Below are positions 1 through 10,490 of a stretch of DNA of 64,000 nt, piece by piece. Within the stretch, counting starts at the first letter, position 1. Each line of letters begins with the position of its first letter. Below the pieces are notes generated by a model. That model saw only the letters and a program-made list of their open reading frames with translations. It had not been told where the DNA came from and ran no database searches. The translations under genes and the position numbers were made by a program. The DNA lies in assembly GCA_029891385.1 (NCBI GenBank), contig CM057233.1, positions 9,427,460-9,491,459 of the forward strand, written 5' to 3'. This stretch comes from Erythroxylum novogranatense. Its lineage: Eukaryota > Streptophyta > Magnoliopsida > Malpighiales > Erythroxylaceae.

Positions 1-214
1 TTCTTGATTTCAACTTCCATTTCAATCCACTCATCCACTTGAACTTTCATAACCCATACAAATCTATTTGAAACCCAAAGTTATCAAATCAAACAAATAT
101 TTTCTCATCAATTTCCTTAAGGAAAAAAATCTATAACTCCATTCATATACAAAAAAATCTTATCAAATTTTTATTTTCATATTTCCAATTTCTACTAAAA
201 GATCGGGGTCCAAC
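1..214 (-). mobile_element. End fragment of a large LTR (same family as the solo LTR at 13391-17770)
   Basis: The sequence ends GATCGGGGTCCAACA at 214, the same terminus as the solo LTR that ends at 17770. The preceding text (cttgatttcaacttc, ccatccacttg) also resembles that LTR's right end. By comparison with the solo LTR the transcribed sense is probably minus, so 214 would be the sense start. The rest lies outside the window. Confidence 0.6.
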
Positions 215-2616
215 AATCGGTCACGGCTACACATGTCCGCTTTGCGAAAATGTGTAGTACGTTCCGCTTCGGATCCACCCGAACCACTTTGTTTGTGAAT
301 TTGTGATTTGCTAGGTTACTTTTGTGATATGTTAAGTTTGTAAATTGTTTCGAAGTGAGAAATGTTTTTAAAAGACTTGAAAAGTGAAATTGATTTTATT
401 AATGTGATATTGCTTTGAACATGAAAGAATGAATAACGGTGTTTGTTTATATTCTCGTTTATTAAGTTATTACCCACGAAGCCGTCGAGCTCACTCCCCA
501 TTTTCCCTCCACAGGTGTCGAGCGAGAAACCGAGTCACCGCATCGAGATTGAGGCAACTCCGATGCATTTTGCTTTTGAAGTTATGTTTTGAGAAATCAA
601 AGCATTAGCTTGTTCTTTGTAATTTTACTTTTGTTATTTTGGGATGTAATCGGGCTAAATGCCCTCTGAAGCGTTGTATTGACTTGTTTTCATGTAAATA
701 TAACAGTTTCGAAGCTTAAATGTACCTTGTATACATTTTCAAAGAATGTATAGTTGTGTGGTTAAACTTGACAAAAGAAAGAGTAAAGTTGGTTTATTTT
801 ATGTTTTGGAAGCTAATAAAATCCTAGGAGTGTGCTACTGCCTTTGATTGGAAGTATATTGGGTTTGAGTTGTGTTATAGAAGTTAGAAGAATGAGTTTT
901 TATGCAGGTTGATGAGTTGGATTGAAGATTTTGGCTAGAGCATTTTTAGGGGAAGTGCTGTCCAATTTTTCTCAAATTGGACAGAAACTTGTTTTGGGTT
1001 TTAGAGTATTTTAGAGTGAGATTTTCAATGATATGCCTTCTTGAAGATTGTAGTGCATGATTAGAGCTTTCCAATGACATAAAGTTTGTCACATTCGGAC
1101 TTAAAATGAAAAAGTTATGAGAGGTGAAAGGTTTCAGCTACTATTGTTGTCCACTAAAATTTTGCAGAATCTTTGGAGGGGTTTATGACCCTCTTAGAGA
1201 CAGATTTGATTTTTACTTTCTTTATAGAAAATGTAGATTTTCTTCTCCTCTTTCCAATGAGGTATAATTGGTCAAATTTAGACTTAGGATGAAGAAGTTA
1301 TGAGGTTGAGAAGATGACAGTTACTATTCATTTGAATTGAGTTACTGTTTTATTGAATTTTTGCAGTAACTTTGAGAGTGTTTTTACGTTTCTAAATGGT
1401 TGAATTAACTTTTTCTCTCTTCATGAAACTTGTATATAATCCTTTCTTCTTTATATTGAGGTATTCTATGCCTTATTTCGAGTTAGGAGTAAAAAGTTAT
1501 GGGGATTAGACCTAGTTCAGTTACTGTTCATTTAGCAATTTTGGACAGAACCTTTGGGAGGGTTTTTCACCCCTTTAGAGCTTGTTTTGATTTTTCCATC
1601 CTTCATAGAACATGTATATTATCTTTTCCCCTTTCCAATGAGGTATCATTTGCAATTATTGGAGTTAGGAATAAAAAGATATGAGGTTAGGAATGTTGAC
1701 AGTTACTGTTCATTGAGCCAAATTACTGTTCAATTGATTTTCACTTAGGCTGAAACTTTGAGAGTGTTTTTACCCCTTTAAATGATTGAATTGATTTTTA
1801 CTTCCTTCATGAAACTTGTAGGTCATCTTCTTATCTTTCCAATGAGATAAAATGTGTCATTTTTAGACTTATGTGCTAAAAGATATGAATTTTCAAATTC
1901 TTGGCATTGTATAGGGAACTTGAATTTAGTGGCAGCAACTTTGAAGTAATTTTGACCCTCTTAATGGCTAAAGTAGTTTTTAAATCCTTCTAGGAAGTTG
2001 TAGAGCTTCCTTTTATTTTTTTTTTCTTGACACTAAATTTATGAAATTTCTATTTTGTGGTGAAAAGTTACTAAAGTTTAAAGTTAGAGAAGTTTTCATT
2101 AGTTTTAAAAGTTGAATTTTCGATTTGGAGAAATTAAACCCCGTTTCCTATTTTATTCGTTTCTCCTCCGTTTGACCTCCGATTTTTACGATTTTCGAAG
2201 CGTTGGATTTCTAAAAAAAAATTATACCCCTTTTTGGTAAAATGAAAGTGTCGGGTTTTGGTCAGATTTTACGAATAATATTAAAGAGAGTCAATTACGT
2301 GACGGTTTCAAATGTATTTCCGTTTTCGGGCGATTTTGTGAGCTATAGAGATCCGATTGAGGCGATTTCTGATTCTAATTGACCTAAAGATATGGAATTT
2401 CATTTTAGCTTAGGAATCGGATTTATTAATGGGCCCTAAGCAAATAAATTTTATTGGAGGATAATTAGGGTGAATTTATCAAGTTTTGTTCAGATAACGT
2501 TAAATTAAGTTCGATTTGAGGTTTCTTTCGTGGTGAGGAATTCCTCCCTCGTGAGATGCGCATCCAGATGTCACGTAGGACGTCGGGCACGCGACTCACC
2601 GGGGAGGGGTTCCAAC
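215..2616 (+). repeat. LTR-derived sequence with a degenerate ~190-bp tandem module
   Basis: No gene is visible. The segment ends GGGGTTCCAACA at 2616, an LTR-like terminus. Around 950-2100 a diverged unit repeats with spacings of about 180-205 bases. Each unit reads roughly as: a run ending tgatttttact, then catgaaa..tgtaga, then ctttccaatgagatat, then gtcaaattt.gactta, then aaaagttatgag. Units begin near 1187, 1386, 1568, 1773 and 1953. Bases 220-290 resemble an internal part of the solo LTR near 14.76-14.82 kb in reverse. The left boundary and the family order are not resolved. Confidence 0.5.
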
Positions 2617-2830
2617 ACTTATGGTATGGCTCAATGGTAAGAGACGTGCTTGTAAAAGTAACAAAACCTTGAGATCAGGGGTTCGAATCCTGACCAAAGA
2701 GGACAATACCAATTTGTGTTGGATGCTGCGATATAACCTGCAAACACACGCCGCAGTAGTGCAACAAAACCTTGAGGTCTTGTGTTCGAGTTGTGACTCA
2801 CGCAAGTGCCAAAGAGGACAATACCTGGAG
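2617..2830 (+). repeat. tRNA-derived SINE-like repeat
   Basis: A tRNA-like A box (TGGCTCAATGGTAAGAG, about 2627) is followed by a B box (GGTTCGAATCC, about 2681), the internal RNA polymerase III promoter layout of plant SINEs. The body continues with text on AAAGAGGACAATACC that recurs in reverse and forward at 2.9-3.1 kb. A second, degenerate B-box-like stretch lies near 2781. The sequence does not fold as an intact tRNA, so a tRNA gene is not called. Confidence 0.55.
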
Positions 2831-2879
2831 TGATAGCGGTAGAGGCCAGGCTCTACATTAAAAAGGCGCCTTTTAATAT

Positions 2880-3159
2880 TGGACCTCACACCCCACCCGT
2901 AGGTGTTTGCGAGTTATCTTGCGGCGTGTGTTCTGGGTGATACAAGCATCCAACACAAATTGGTATTGTCCTCTTTGGTCAGGATTCGAACCCCGGTAAG
3001 AGGCGTGCAGCTAGAATGCAACAAAACCTTGAGGTCAGGGGTTCGAATCCTGACCAAAGAGGACAATACCAATTTGTGTTGGATGCCGCGGTATCACCCG
3101 CAAACACACGTCGCAGTATAACCTGCAAACACCTACTGGTGGGGTGTGGGGTCCAACAG
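2880..3159. repeat. Inverted pair of SINE-like copies (foldback)
   Basis: Bases 2880-2996 and about 3040-3159 are imperfect inverted repeats of more than 100 bases around a spacer of about 43 bases. Both arms carry the B-box sequence, the AAAGAGGACAATACC block and the terminal block GGTGGGGTGTGGGGTCCAA (reversed in the left arm). The right arm matches the body of the copy starting at 2617. An RNA crossing this region could form a long hairpin. Confidence 0.6.
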
Positions 3160-3160
3160 T

Positions 3161-4990
3161 TTGCATTCATAAGAATACCTATTCCTTCATTACATCATAA
3201 TTTCCAAATTTGGTTACATTGACACCAAAACAGTACATTCTTTAAGTTATGACATCAATTAACCTAAACTTATCATGCTCTTAACCAATTAATCAAACAA
3301 CAATTTAGTTCATTCCAAGCCTGAATTAAGACCAATTTTGCCAATTTAGAGTGGCATTTCCTCAGTTGGTTAAACATGTACACACACAAAATCAATTCAA
3401 AACTAGGACCACGATTGTGGGGGACTTTGCCACGATCGTGAAAAAAGGCAAGTAATCAGGCCACGATCATGCATTGAAGGCCACGATCATGCATAGTCTT
3501 TCTTCCTTAATTCTCCACCAATTTCACATACTTAGAGACTTCATTACTACTTGAATTTTTCCAGAATTCATGTCTTATAAAGCTACTTCATTTCATGCTA
3601 GTCTGGCTTCCATATTGATTACATTAAATCCCACAAAAATCTACTCATTTGTTTCATTACCATTCATTTAATACCATCATACATTCAGTCCTAACTTTTC
3701 TAAATTTGAAATCGATTCATTAACATTGCAGTCCTAACTTTTCCAAATTTGAAATCGATTCATTAACATTGCAGTCCTAACTTTTCCAAATTTGAAAACA
3801 CTTCATTAACACCTATCTTTAGCGTGAATTCATCATTAATTATACTTCAAATCCCAAATTGAATCATCCATATAATAATCCATAAACTACTGTTTTCATG
3901 CATCCAAAAACATAACAAAAGATACCCCTTTTTATTCACCATTTTCCAGCATAATGTTAACACCAATACCATATTCAATCTATCTCTAATCAGTCATCAT
4001 AATTTTTGTTAACACATGCCATAATAGTTCAGTATTTCACTCACTTGTTCAACTCACATGCCACCTTAATGTATCAAGCCTACTTTGCCTCACATTCATA
4101 CGAGATCATCTCAAGAATAAGGTAGGAGTAGGATGGTTTCAGCAAAGACAAGAAGATGATAGCAATTACAACAATGTTCTGCTTCTATAACTATCTTTAT
4201 GAAGGATTTTTTCATGGATTTTGGTGTGAAAATTAAACAGAATTTAGGAAAAAAAACAGAGATATGAAGGAAAAGGAAATTTCGGTAGTGAGAGGGAGGA
4301 AAAGGAGAGAGTTTCAGTAGAAACAACAAATGAAAAGGCTTTGCCATGTGTATGTCTTGTGGTGTAAGTGGAGGATGAGTTTAAGGACACTTGTCAAGTG
4401 TCTAGGCTAGCTACATGTCCTCTCTTTAGGCTACCATATGTCACTTAGTTCCTAGGCCATAAGTCACTCAATTTAAAGGCTTAGTCGTTTAAATTTCCAC
4501 ATGTCAATTGTCTTACTACTTGAAATTTTTCCTAGTCTAAATGTACATTTTAATCCATCGATCTTCCAATTGTGACAAATAACTCCAATTTACTAATTAT
4601 AATACATCAATTATTTTATTGTCAAATCAAAATATAAGACTTTAGAAATGTATAATCATGTCACAATTATTTAGAAAATTTCATACCCCAGAACATGTCA
4701 ATTAAGTGCAATTTTTCTAAATCAACGTTCGTGAGTGTATGCTTATATTATGCATGTGAATGAAATCATAAAATTATATCCTAGATGCACCAAATTCATT
4801 CTAATATGATGTAATTTAGTAATTTAACACTTTAATCCCTTACTAGGTTTGGATACCAGCTATTACATCAATAATCAATATTTAATAATGAAATATAATA
4901 TTGATGAGCATATTTCAATTAAGTCAAAATATTAGTTCATAAAATTTTATAACCAAGATTATAATCACCTTAAAGAAATCATTAAAAGTC
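3161..4990. other. Unassigned AT-rich repeat-like sequence
   Basis: No coding capacity is recognised. Bases 3408-3492 contain three or four copies of a CCACGATCGTG-like palindrome. The same motif recurs at 10724-10780 and 11925-12055 in the plus-strand Athila-like relic, so the left end of the minus-strand relic may reach here. A tandem repeat of about 51 bases (cagtcctaacttttccaaatttgaa) occurs around 3690-3800. The short ORFs here look like chance reading frames. Confidence 0.4.
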
Positions 4991-6386
4991 ATTAACCCTT
5001 CCCTACACTTAAAGTTGTACATTATCCTCAATGTACACAATATAAGTAGATATATCAACTAAGAAGGTTTAGTAGAACTTTCTTGAGTATGAATTTTTTT
5101 TGAATTCTGATCCATCCAATAAAAGCGGTTAAAAACAATAAAATAAAAACCAAAACAAAAATAAAATAAACAAAATATGAAAATAAAAATAACATGAAAT
5201 TTAAAACAAAACTATCATCATTTATGGGTTGCCTCCCATGCAGTGCTTTTCTAACATTGTTAACTTGATGTACCCTGCACATTTACCCTCATCCTAGGTC
5301 TATAATCAATGATTTGCTTCTGCCCATTTCTCCATAAAGTAGTTTTGTAGCCTGTAAGTAAACCACCTATAGTAAGATAATCATCATGATATAATTTATA
5401 AAATTAATTAATCCAACATATGCGTTAATGCCTTTTTTAATGAAAAATGTTAATAAAGTAAGGAATAACAAAACTCCTAGAATCATCTGCTAACTCGAAT
5501 AGTTTGTCTTTTAGGAAGTGGGAACCCTCTGTACTCAAGATGAATACCAATGACTCATCAGTAGTTTCCTTATATGGTTCCTTTGCTAGTTCTTCCTCAG
5601 CTACCTTTGTCCACTCTTCTTTTTCTCTTCCTAGACAAAGGATTCTAGCTCGTCTTCTTCTTCAATTATTGTTTGCCACTCCTCTACTTCCTCTTATTGG
5701 ATGGAGACTTTTTCTTCTTTTACGTCTACTGCCTTTTTCAAATCTTCATCCTCTTTTATAAAAGCAACAGTTACGTCCTCTTCTTCTTGGAATGCCACTT
5801 CATCCATGATGCCAACCTTTGTCTTTTCTTCACTCTGTTACATTAATAGGTTTAAAAAGTTTTTTTAGTTATGCTTAGGATATTCAAGTGAAGAAACTCT
5901 TTCTTTGAATTCGCATTGGCTAGCTTTAAGTTTAGTAAGGCATTCCATTATTTTATATGTAATGCTTTCTTCTTCGTCTTTTTCTTCTCAGAACTAGTTT
6001 CCACTCTTAAGGATGATTGCCATTCCATGTTCTTTAGGATCTAATTCAGCAAGAATAGGCAAACTCCTTTGCATCTCATTAGATATTATCTTCATCATTT
6101 GGTTAATCTGATTGACCATACTATGTATACAAACCTTTGTTTCATGATGCCTCTTGTTTGATTCTTAAATAAACTCAGCCATCATATCTTTCAGGGTAGT
6201 AGTTGCCTCCTTTCCTTTTTGAAATGTATCTTCATTCATGAAATCGATCATTGTCTGTTCTTCACTCTGAGACATTAGGGAGCTCAAATAATATGAAGTA
6301 TTATGCTCATCATATAAAGGTGAAGAAAATCTCTTATCAAATTCATGTGACTAGAGTAATAACATTCAGGTGCTCCTAATATAATA
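4991..6386 (-). pseudogene. Interior of a decayed minus-strand Athila-like retrotransposon
   Basis: This is read on the minus strand, downstream of a degenerate primer-binding site at 6387-6404. No gag or pol frame survives. Two landmarks identify the family. The post-pol hairpin ATGGG-AGGCAA-CCCAT lies at 5224-5239. A second hairpin (stem TGTACATT/AATGTACA, loop GAGGAT) lies at 5016-5037, followed by a purine-rich run (AGGGAAGGG in sense). The same order is seen after pol in the better preserved element at 56339-56720. The interior is only about 1.4 kb, so the element was deleted or non-autonomous. Confidence 0.55.
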
Positions 6387-6404
6387 TTCTCGACAACCAC
6401 ACCA
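6387..6404 (-). other. Degenerate primer-binding site (tRNA-Asp type)
   Basis: In sense it reads TGGTGTGGTTGTCGAGAA just inside the LTR end. It matches about 12 of 18 positions of TGGCGCCGTTGCCGGGGA, the usual Athila primer site, and several of the differences are C to T or G to A. Confidence 0.55.
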
Positions 6405-6410
6405 AAAATT

Positions 6411-7721
6411 TGTTTGATTTATTTCCATACCAACATTAATTTTACCGCAAGTGCACGACATGGTTATAACAAGTACTAGCAAGTACGGGTCGATCCATGA
6501 AGACAATGATTACTAGGAATTAGCTTTTACCTTTCTCCTTTTATCTAGCTTAAGGATTGATTTTGGATTTTAATAAAGAAAATTAAGACTTAAACAATTA
6601 CAATAAAATAGGTAGCAATATTGAACATAAAGATGAAAGAAGGCACTTAAAAATTAATCAATATCAAGAATTAGTGTTTAGGTTATGAATCCCCCTAAAA
6701 CCCTTAAATAATTAACCTTTTGTTATGAAATTGTTTTATTGACTGTTAGATCGTGGAAATTCCTATCATATGCTAGTAACTCACTTGAGACTATTAACAA
6801 CTAATCTTAGAATTATCAATCTATATTATTCAAGTTAAAGGTATAAAGATTGTTTTACTGATTTGTGAATTCTACTATTAGGTTTGACCTTAATCTAGAG
6901 GGCTTGTGTTGACCTATCTCTATGTTTGCAATAAACTCATTTCAATTATAGTAGATCTATTTATAAATATGATTTCTCAATCTCAATGTTATGAAATTAG
7001 ATTATGTGCTAATATTTTAGATCTATTAAAAAATATATTAAACATATGATTGAATCACAATAGGTCAATTAAAATATGTTATAGCACAAACGAGGGTTCA
7101 TCTCACTTAGACACTAAAGATGTTTAGTTACACACGATAGAAAATGAAATCAAACATAAACAGAAAGAAAAACAACTAGAAAATAAAGAGTTCATTATTC
7201 TAAATCTCCCTTGATCTTCTATCTAATGTTATTGCAAGTTTGAAGTTGATGTTGTAATTTATTGGAACTTTTGATGATTTTTTTTTGTTTTCCACTTCTT
7301 TGGATCAATTTTGTCCCTTCTGGATATTCTCCATGTTTGTAATCATGTCCAAAAGTGTATTCCTCCCTTTTGCCTTTGCTCACATCCTTTTATAGTAAAA
7401 TTTATGATTTATAGGAGATACACTATTTGATATACGACTATGTATCAAACCATGTAACTCCAAAAACATTTAAAATCATGACTTTACACATTTTGAGAGA
7501 CTTACACAACCATATACATAACTGTGTATCTCCAAATTGCTTCAAATATTCAGTTTATGCCATGATTTCACCTAAATTCCTCTCCTTTTGGTCTATAAAG
7601 GCAATTATAACCAAAAAATGAGCTTGGAGCAAATTAAGTACTAAATATACACTAACAAATATCAAGCAAAATTCATCAAATATAGGTATATAAATATGAT
7701 GAAATAAGCATCTATCAAACA
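6411..7721 (-). mobile_element. LTR of the minus-strand Athila-like relic
   Basis: The plus-strand text starts TGTTTGAT and ends ATCAAACA, a perfect 8-base terminal inverted repeat. In sense it starts TGTTTGATAGATGC, like the TGTTGGATGC start of the Athila-like LTR at 37710. Near its sense end it has GTGCACTTGCGG, also present near the end of that LTR (about 50729). Length is 1311 bases. It directly abuts the LTR end of the plus-strand relic at 7722, which suggests insertion into that LTR. Confidence 0.6.
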
Positions 7722-7857
7722 TCCTCATACTTAGACAAAGTTTTATTCAAGTTGTTAGGTATCTAATTAGTCCTCGTGGGAACAATACCTTTTGTACTAC
7801 AAGTTACGATCCATAAAATTGTAGTATTGAAAGTTTTCATTATAGAACTTATTAATA
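7722..7857 (+). mobile_element. 3' end of the 5' LTR of the plus-strand Athila-like relic
   Basis: The text from TTAGACAAAGTT through CCTCGTGGGAA to the TACTACAAG(T/A)TACGAT block recurs at 11649-11765 and 12889-13015. At 7864-7882 a degenerate primer site (TGATGCCATTATTAGGGGA) follows. The left part of this LTR is missing and appears displaced by the minus-strand relic. Confidence 0.55.
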
Positions 7858-10490
7858 TGTTTTTGATGCCATTATTAGGGGATGATTTAGCAAATTATAA
7901 AATTTGAATTCCTTTGATTTAAGGATGTAGTACTTTTGTTGTGTTAGAGAAGGTGATTGAACAATAAAAAAAATTGCATGCAAAGTAGAAGATACATTAA
8001 GTTTAGAAATCACAAACCAAGAAAAAGAGATTCAAAGAACTAAACACCAAGATGTAATAGAAAGAGCAATGATGGAGGAAAGAAACCAAGGAGAGCAGCA
8101 AAGGAACCTTATGGAATTCAAGAAGCCAAGGTTCAATGGCAATCGTCAAGAAATCACACAACCACTAGTGCAAGTGAGCAATTTCTAATCAAATCAACAC
8201 TATTACACATGTTGCAAACTAGCGTGCAATTTTATGATTTGGCCAATAAGGATCCCAATGCTTATTTGGCCAATTTCTTTGGGATTTGTGATATGTTTTA
8301 GTATTATAGGTTGTTAGAAGATGCAGTCAAGATGAGGCTCTTCCCCTTTGCACTCAAGGTTAGAGCCAAGACATGGTTTAATTCATTCAACCTAGCAAAC
8401 GTCACAACGTTGGAGTAGCTAGTGCAAACCTTTTTGGCTAAGTGCTTCCCTCTAACAATGACAACAAATTTTATAAAGGAAGTTACAAATTTCCAGCAAA
8501 ATTAAGGGAAGTCAATATACAAAGCGTGGGAGCGTTTTAAGGAGTTGTTTATATCATAACTTAATAACGGAATTCCTTTTTTGAATGCTTTACAACACAG
8601 TTAATCCACCCATGTGAGACACCATTGATGCAGTAGCTAATGGCTCATTGCTAAGGAAAATAGTTAAAGACATAATCTGTTAAAAGAGATGGAGAACAAT
8701 AGTTGCCTTCGGACATCAGAATGAAGTAGACAGTGATTAGCCATCCAGGATCCAAAAGGAATGATTGTTGTATATTCAGTGACAACATTGCAGGTTGAGT
8801 TTGCCAATCTAATTAAGCAATTAAGCAACCTAAACGCTACCTCTTCATCTCCACTTGAAAAAATTCAACACAGATGTAAGTTATGCAGGCAAGAGAGTCA
8901 TATCACAACTTATTGTTTCTTAGGGAAAAACAACAATGTGGACTAATTCAACTACATGGGAACACAATTTGGTTAGGGAGGCAACAATTTTATTCAAACA
9001 TATACAATCTTGAATCAAAGAACCACCCAAATTTCTCATAATCTAATAATGTAGGAACTCAAGTAAGAAATCAAGGCCCACCAGGATTTCATCAAGATAA
9101 TTCCAATTCATAGGATTCAAAGATGGACAAGTTTATGGACATGATGAATTTTAAATTCACAAATCTAGACAAGAGGTTCAAACAAGTAGTGAAGAATCAT
9201 ACCTCTTTTATTCACAAGCTGGAGGTTTAAGTAGGCCAATTATCCAATGCATTATCTACAAGAAGTATGGGGAGTCTCCCAAGCAATACAAAGGCAAATC
9301 TAAGGAAGCAACTCAAGGCTATCACACTTAGGAGTGGGAAAGAGTGAGAAGAACTAGCAGAAAAATAAGTTGAACAGGTAAAAGACCAAGAGAAGATGAA
9401 AAAGAATGAAGTTAAGAATGGGGATACTCCCAATGTTACTCCTCTTCCATATCTATCCCCACAAAGAATTCAGAAGAACAAATTGTATGCACAATTTGCA
9501 AAGTTCGTGAAAAAGCTAAAGGCTTCACAAATTAACTTGTCTTTTGTGGAAGCTTTAAAGAGCATACCAAAGTATGCAAAACTTTTTAAAGACATCTTAT
9601 CAAGCAAGCAAACTTGGGATCATAATTAAACAATCTCTATGACAAAAAGCTATAATTATATAATTATCAACCGTATCCCTCAAAGTTGAAAGATCCATGG
9701 AGTTTTACTATACTCTGTCTAGTTGGTAAAGAATTTTACAAATGATTATGTGACTTAGGTGCAAGTATTAATCATATGCTAGGAGATGCGAAGCCAACCT
9801 CCATGCTTATTTAGTTGGTAGATCAATCGATAAAGAAATTGTTTGGCGCGGTAAAGGATGTGCTTATAAGAGGTGAAGAAGTTTTCCAATTCTTGTGGAT
9901 TTCATTATGTTAGACTTTTAAGAGGAATGCAACTATCCACTAATTCTTGGTAGACCCTTTTTGAACACTAGAATACTTTTGGTAGACGTCCATGAAGGCA
10001 ACCTCATCCTTCAAATTGGTGATAAATAAGTAGAATTCAATAGGAATAAGGTATTAAAAAATCTAAAGAAGGGCAGCTCGTTAATGAGAATTGATGTAGT
10101 TAAATCTTTAAAGGACTAAGAAGAGGTGCCAATTTTAGAAACTGTAAATGAAGTATTGGAACTCACATTAAACAAAAATAGTTTTCACCTCCCACAATAT
10201 AAACTATTAGATTCAATTAAAGATTCAAGGAGTTTCATCATTCCTTATGTTATTGATAATTTGTTACCAAAAAGGGCATTACTGAACTTACTTAGATTTC
10301 TTAATTTGATCAATTATGTCCTTTTTGTTATCTTGGAACATGTAGCTTATTTACAAGCTACTAAACTACCATGTGAAGAAACGGGTGTAAGCAAGTCACT
10401 CATTATAGACCTAGCTTGAGGGTAGAAGGCAGAGTATGTCAAGCTAAAGTTATTAAATAAGCACTACTTAGAAGGCAACCCAAGAATTAG
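7858..10490 (+). pseudogene. Decayed Athila-like gag and protease, no reverse transcriptase or integrase
   Basis: Plus-strand frames interrupted by stops read as Athila-type Gag around 8180-8560 (for example DPNAYLANFFGICDMF and KMRLFPFALKVRAKTW). A zinc-knuckle-like stretch lies near 8876-8935 (CKLCRQESHITTYC). A linker resembling that of the element at 52.4-52.7 kb lies at 9396-9629 (FVEALKSIPKYAKLFKDIL). The C-terminal part of the aspartic protease lies near 9925-10030 (PLILGRPFLNT). The text then passes to the post-pol hairpin region at 10467-10484 with no RT, RNase H or integrase. The element is therefore a deletion derivative. The short frame at 10126-10419 has no recognised domain. Confidence 0.6.

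Noticed and set aside
2627..2700. Possible tRNA gene (A box and B box present)
   Set aside because: No acceptor-stem pairing or plausible anticodon arm at the right spacing; the text recurs in forward and inverted copies, which fits a SINE.
3408..3492. CRISPR-like spaced palindromes
   Set aside because: Irregular spacing, degenerate copies, plant nuclear context; better explained as part of a retroelement.
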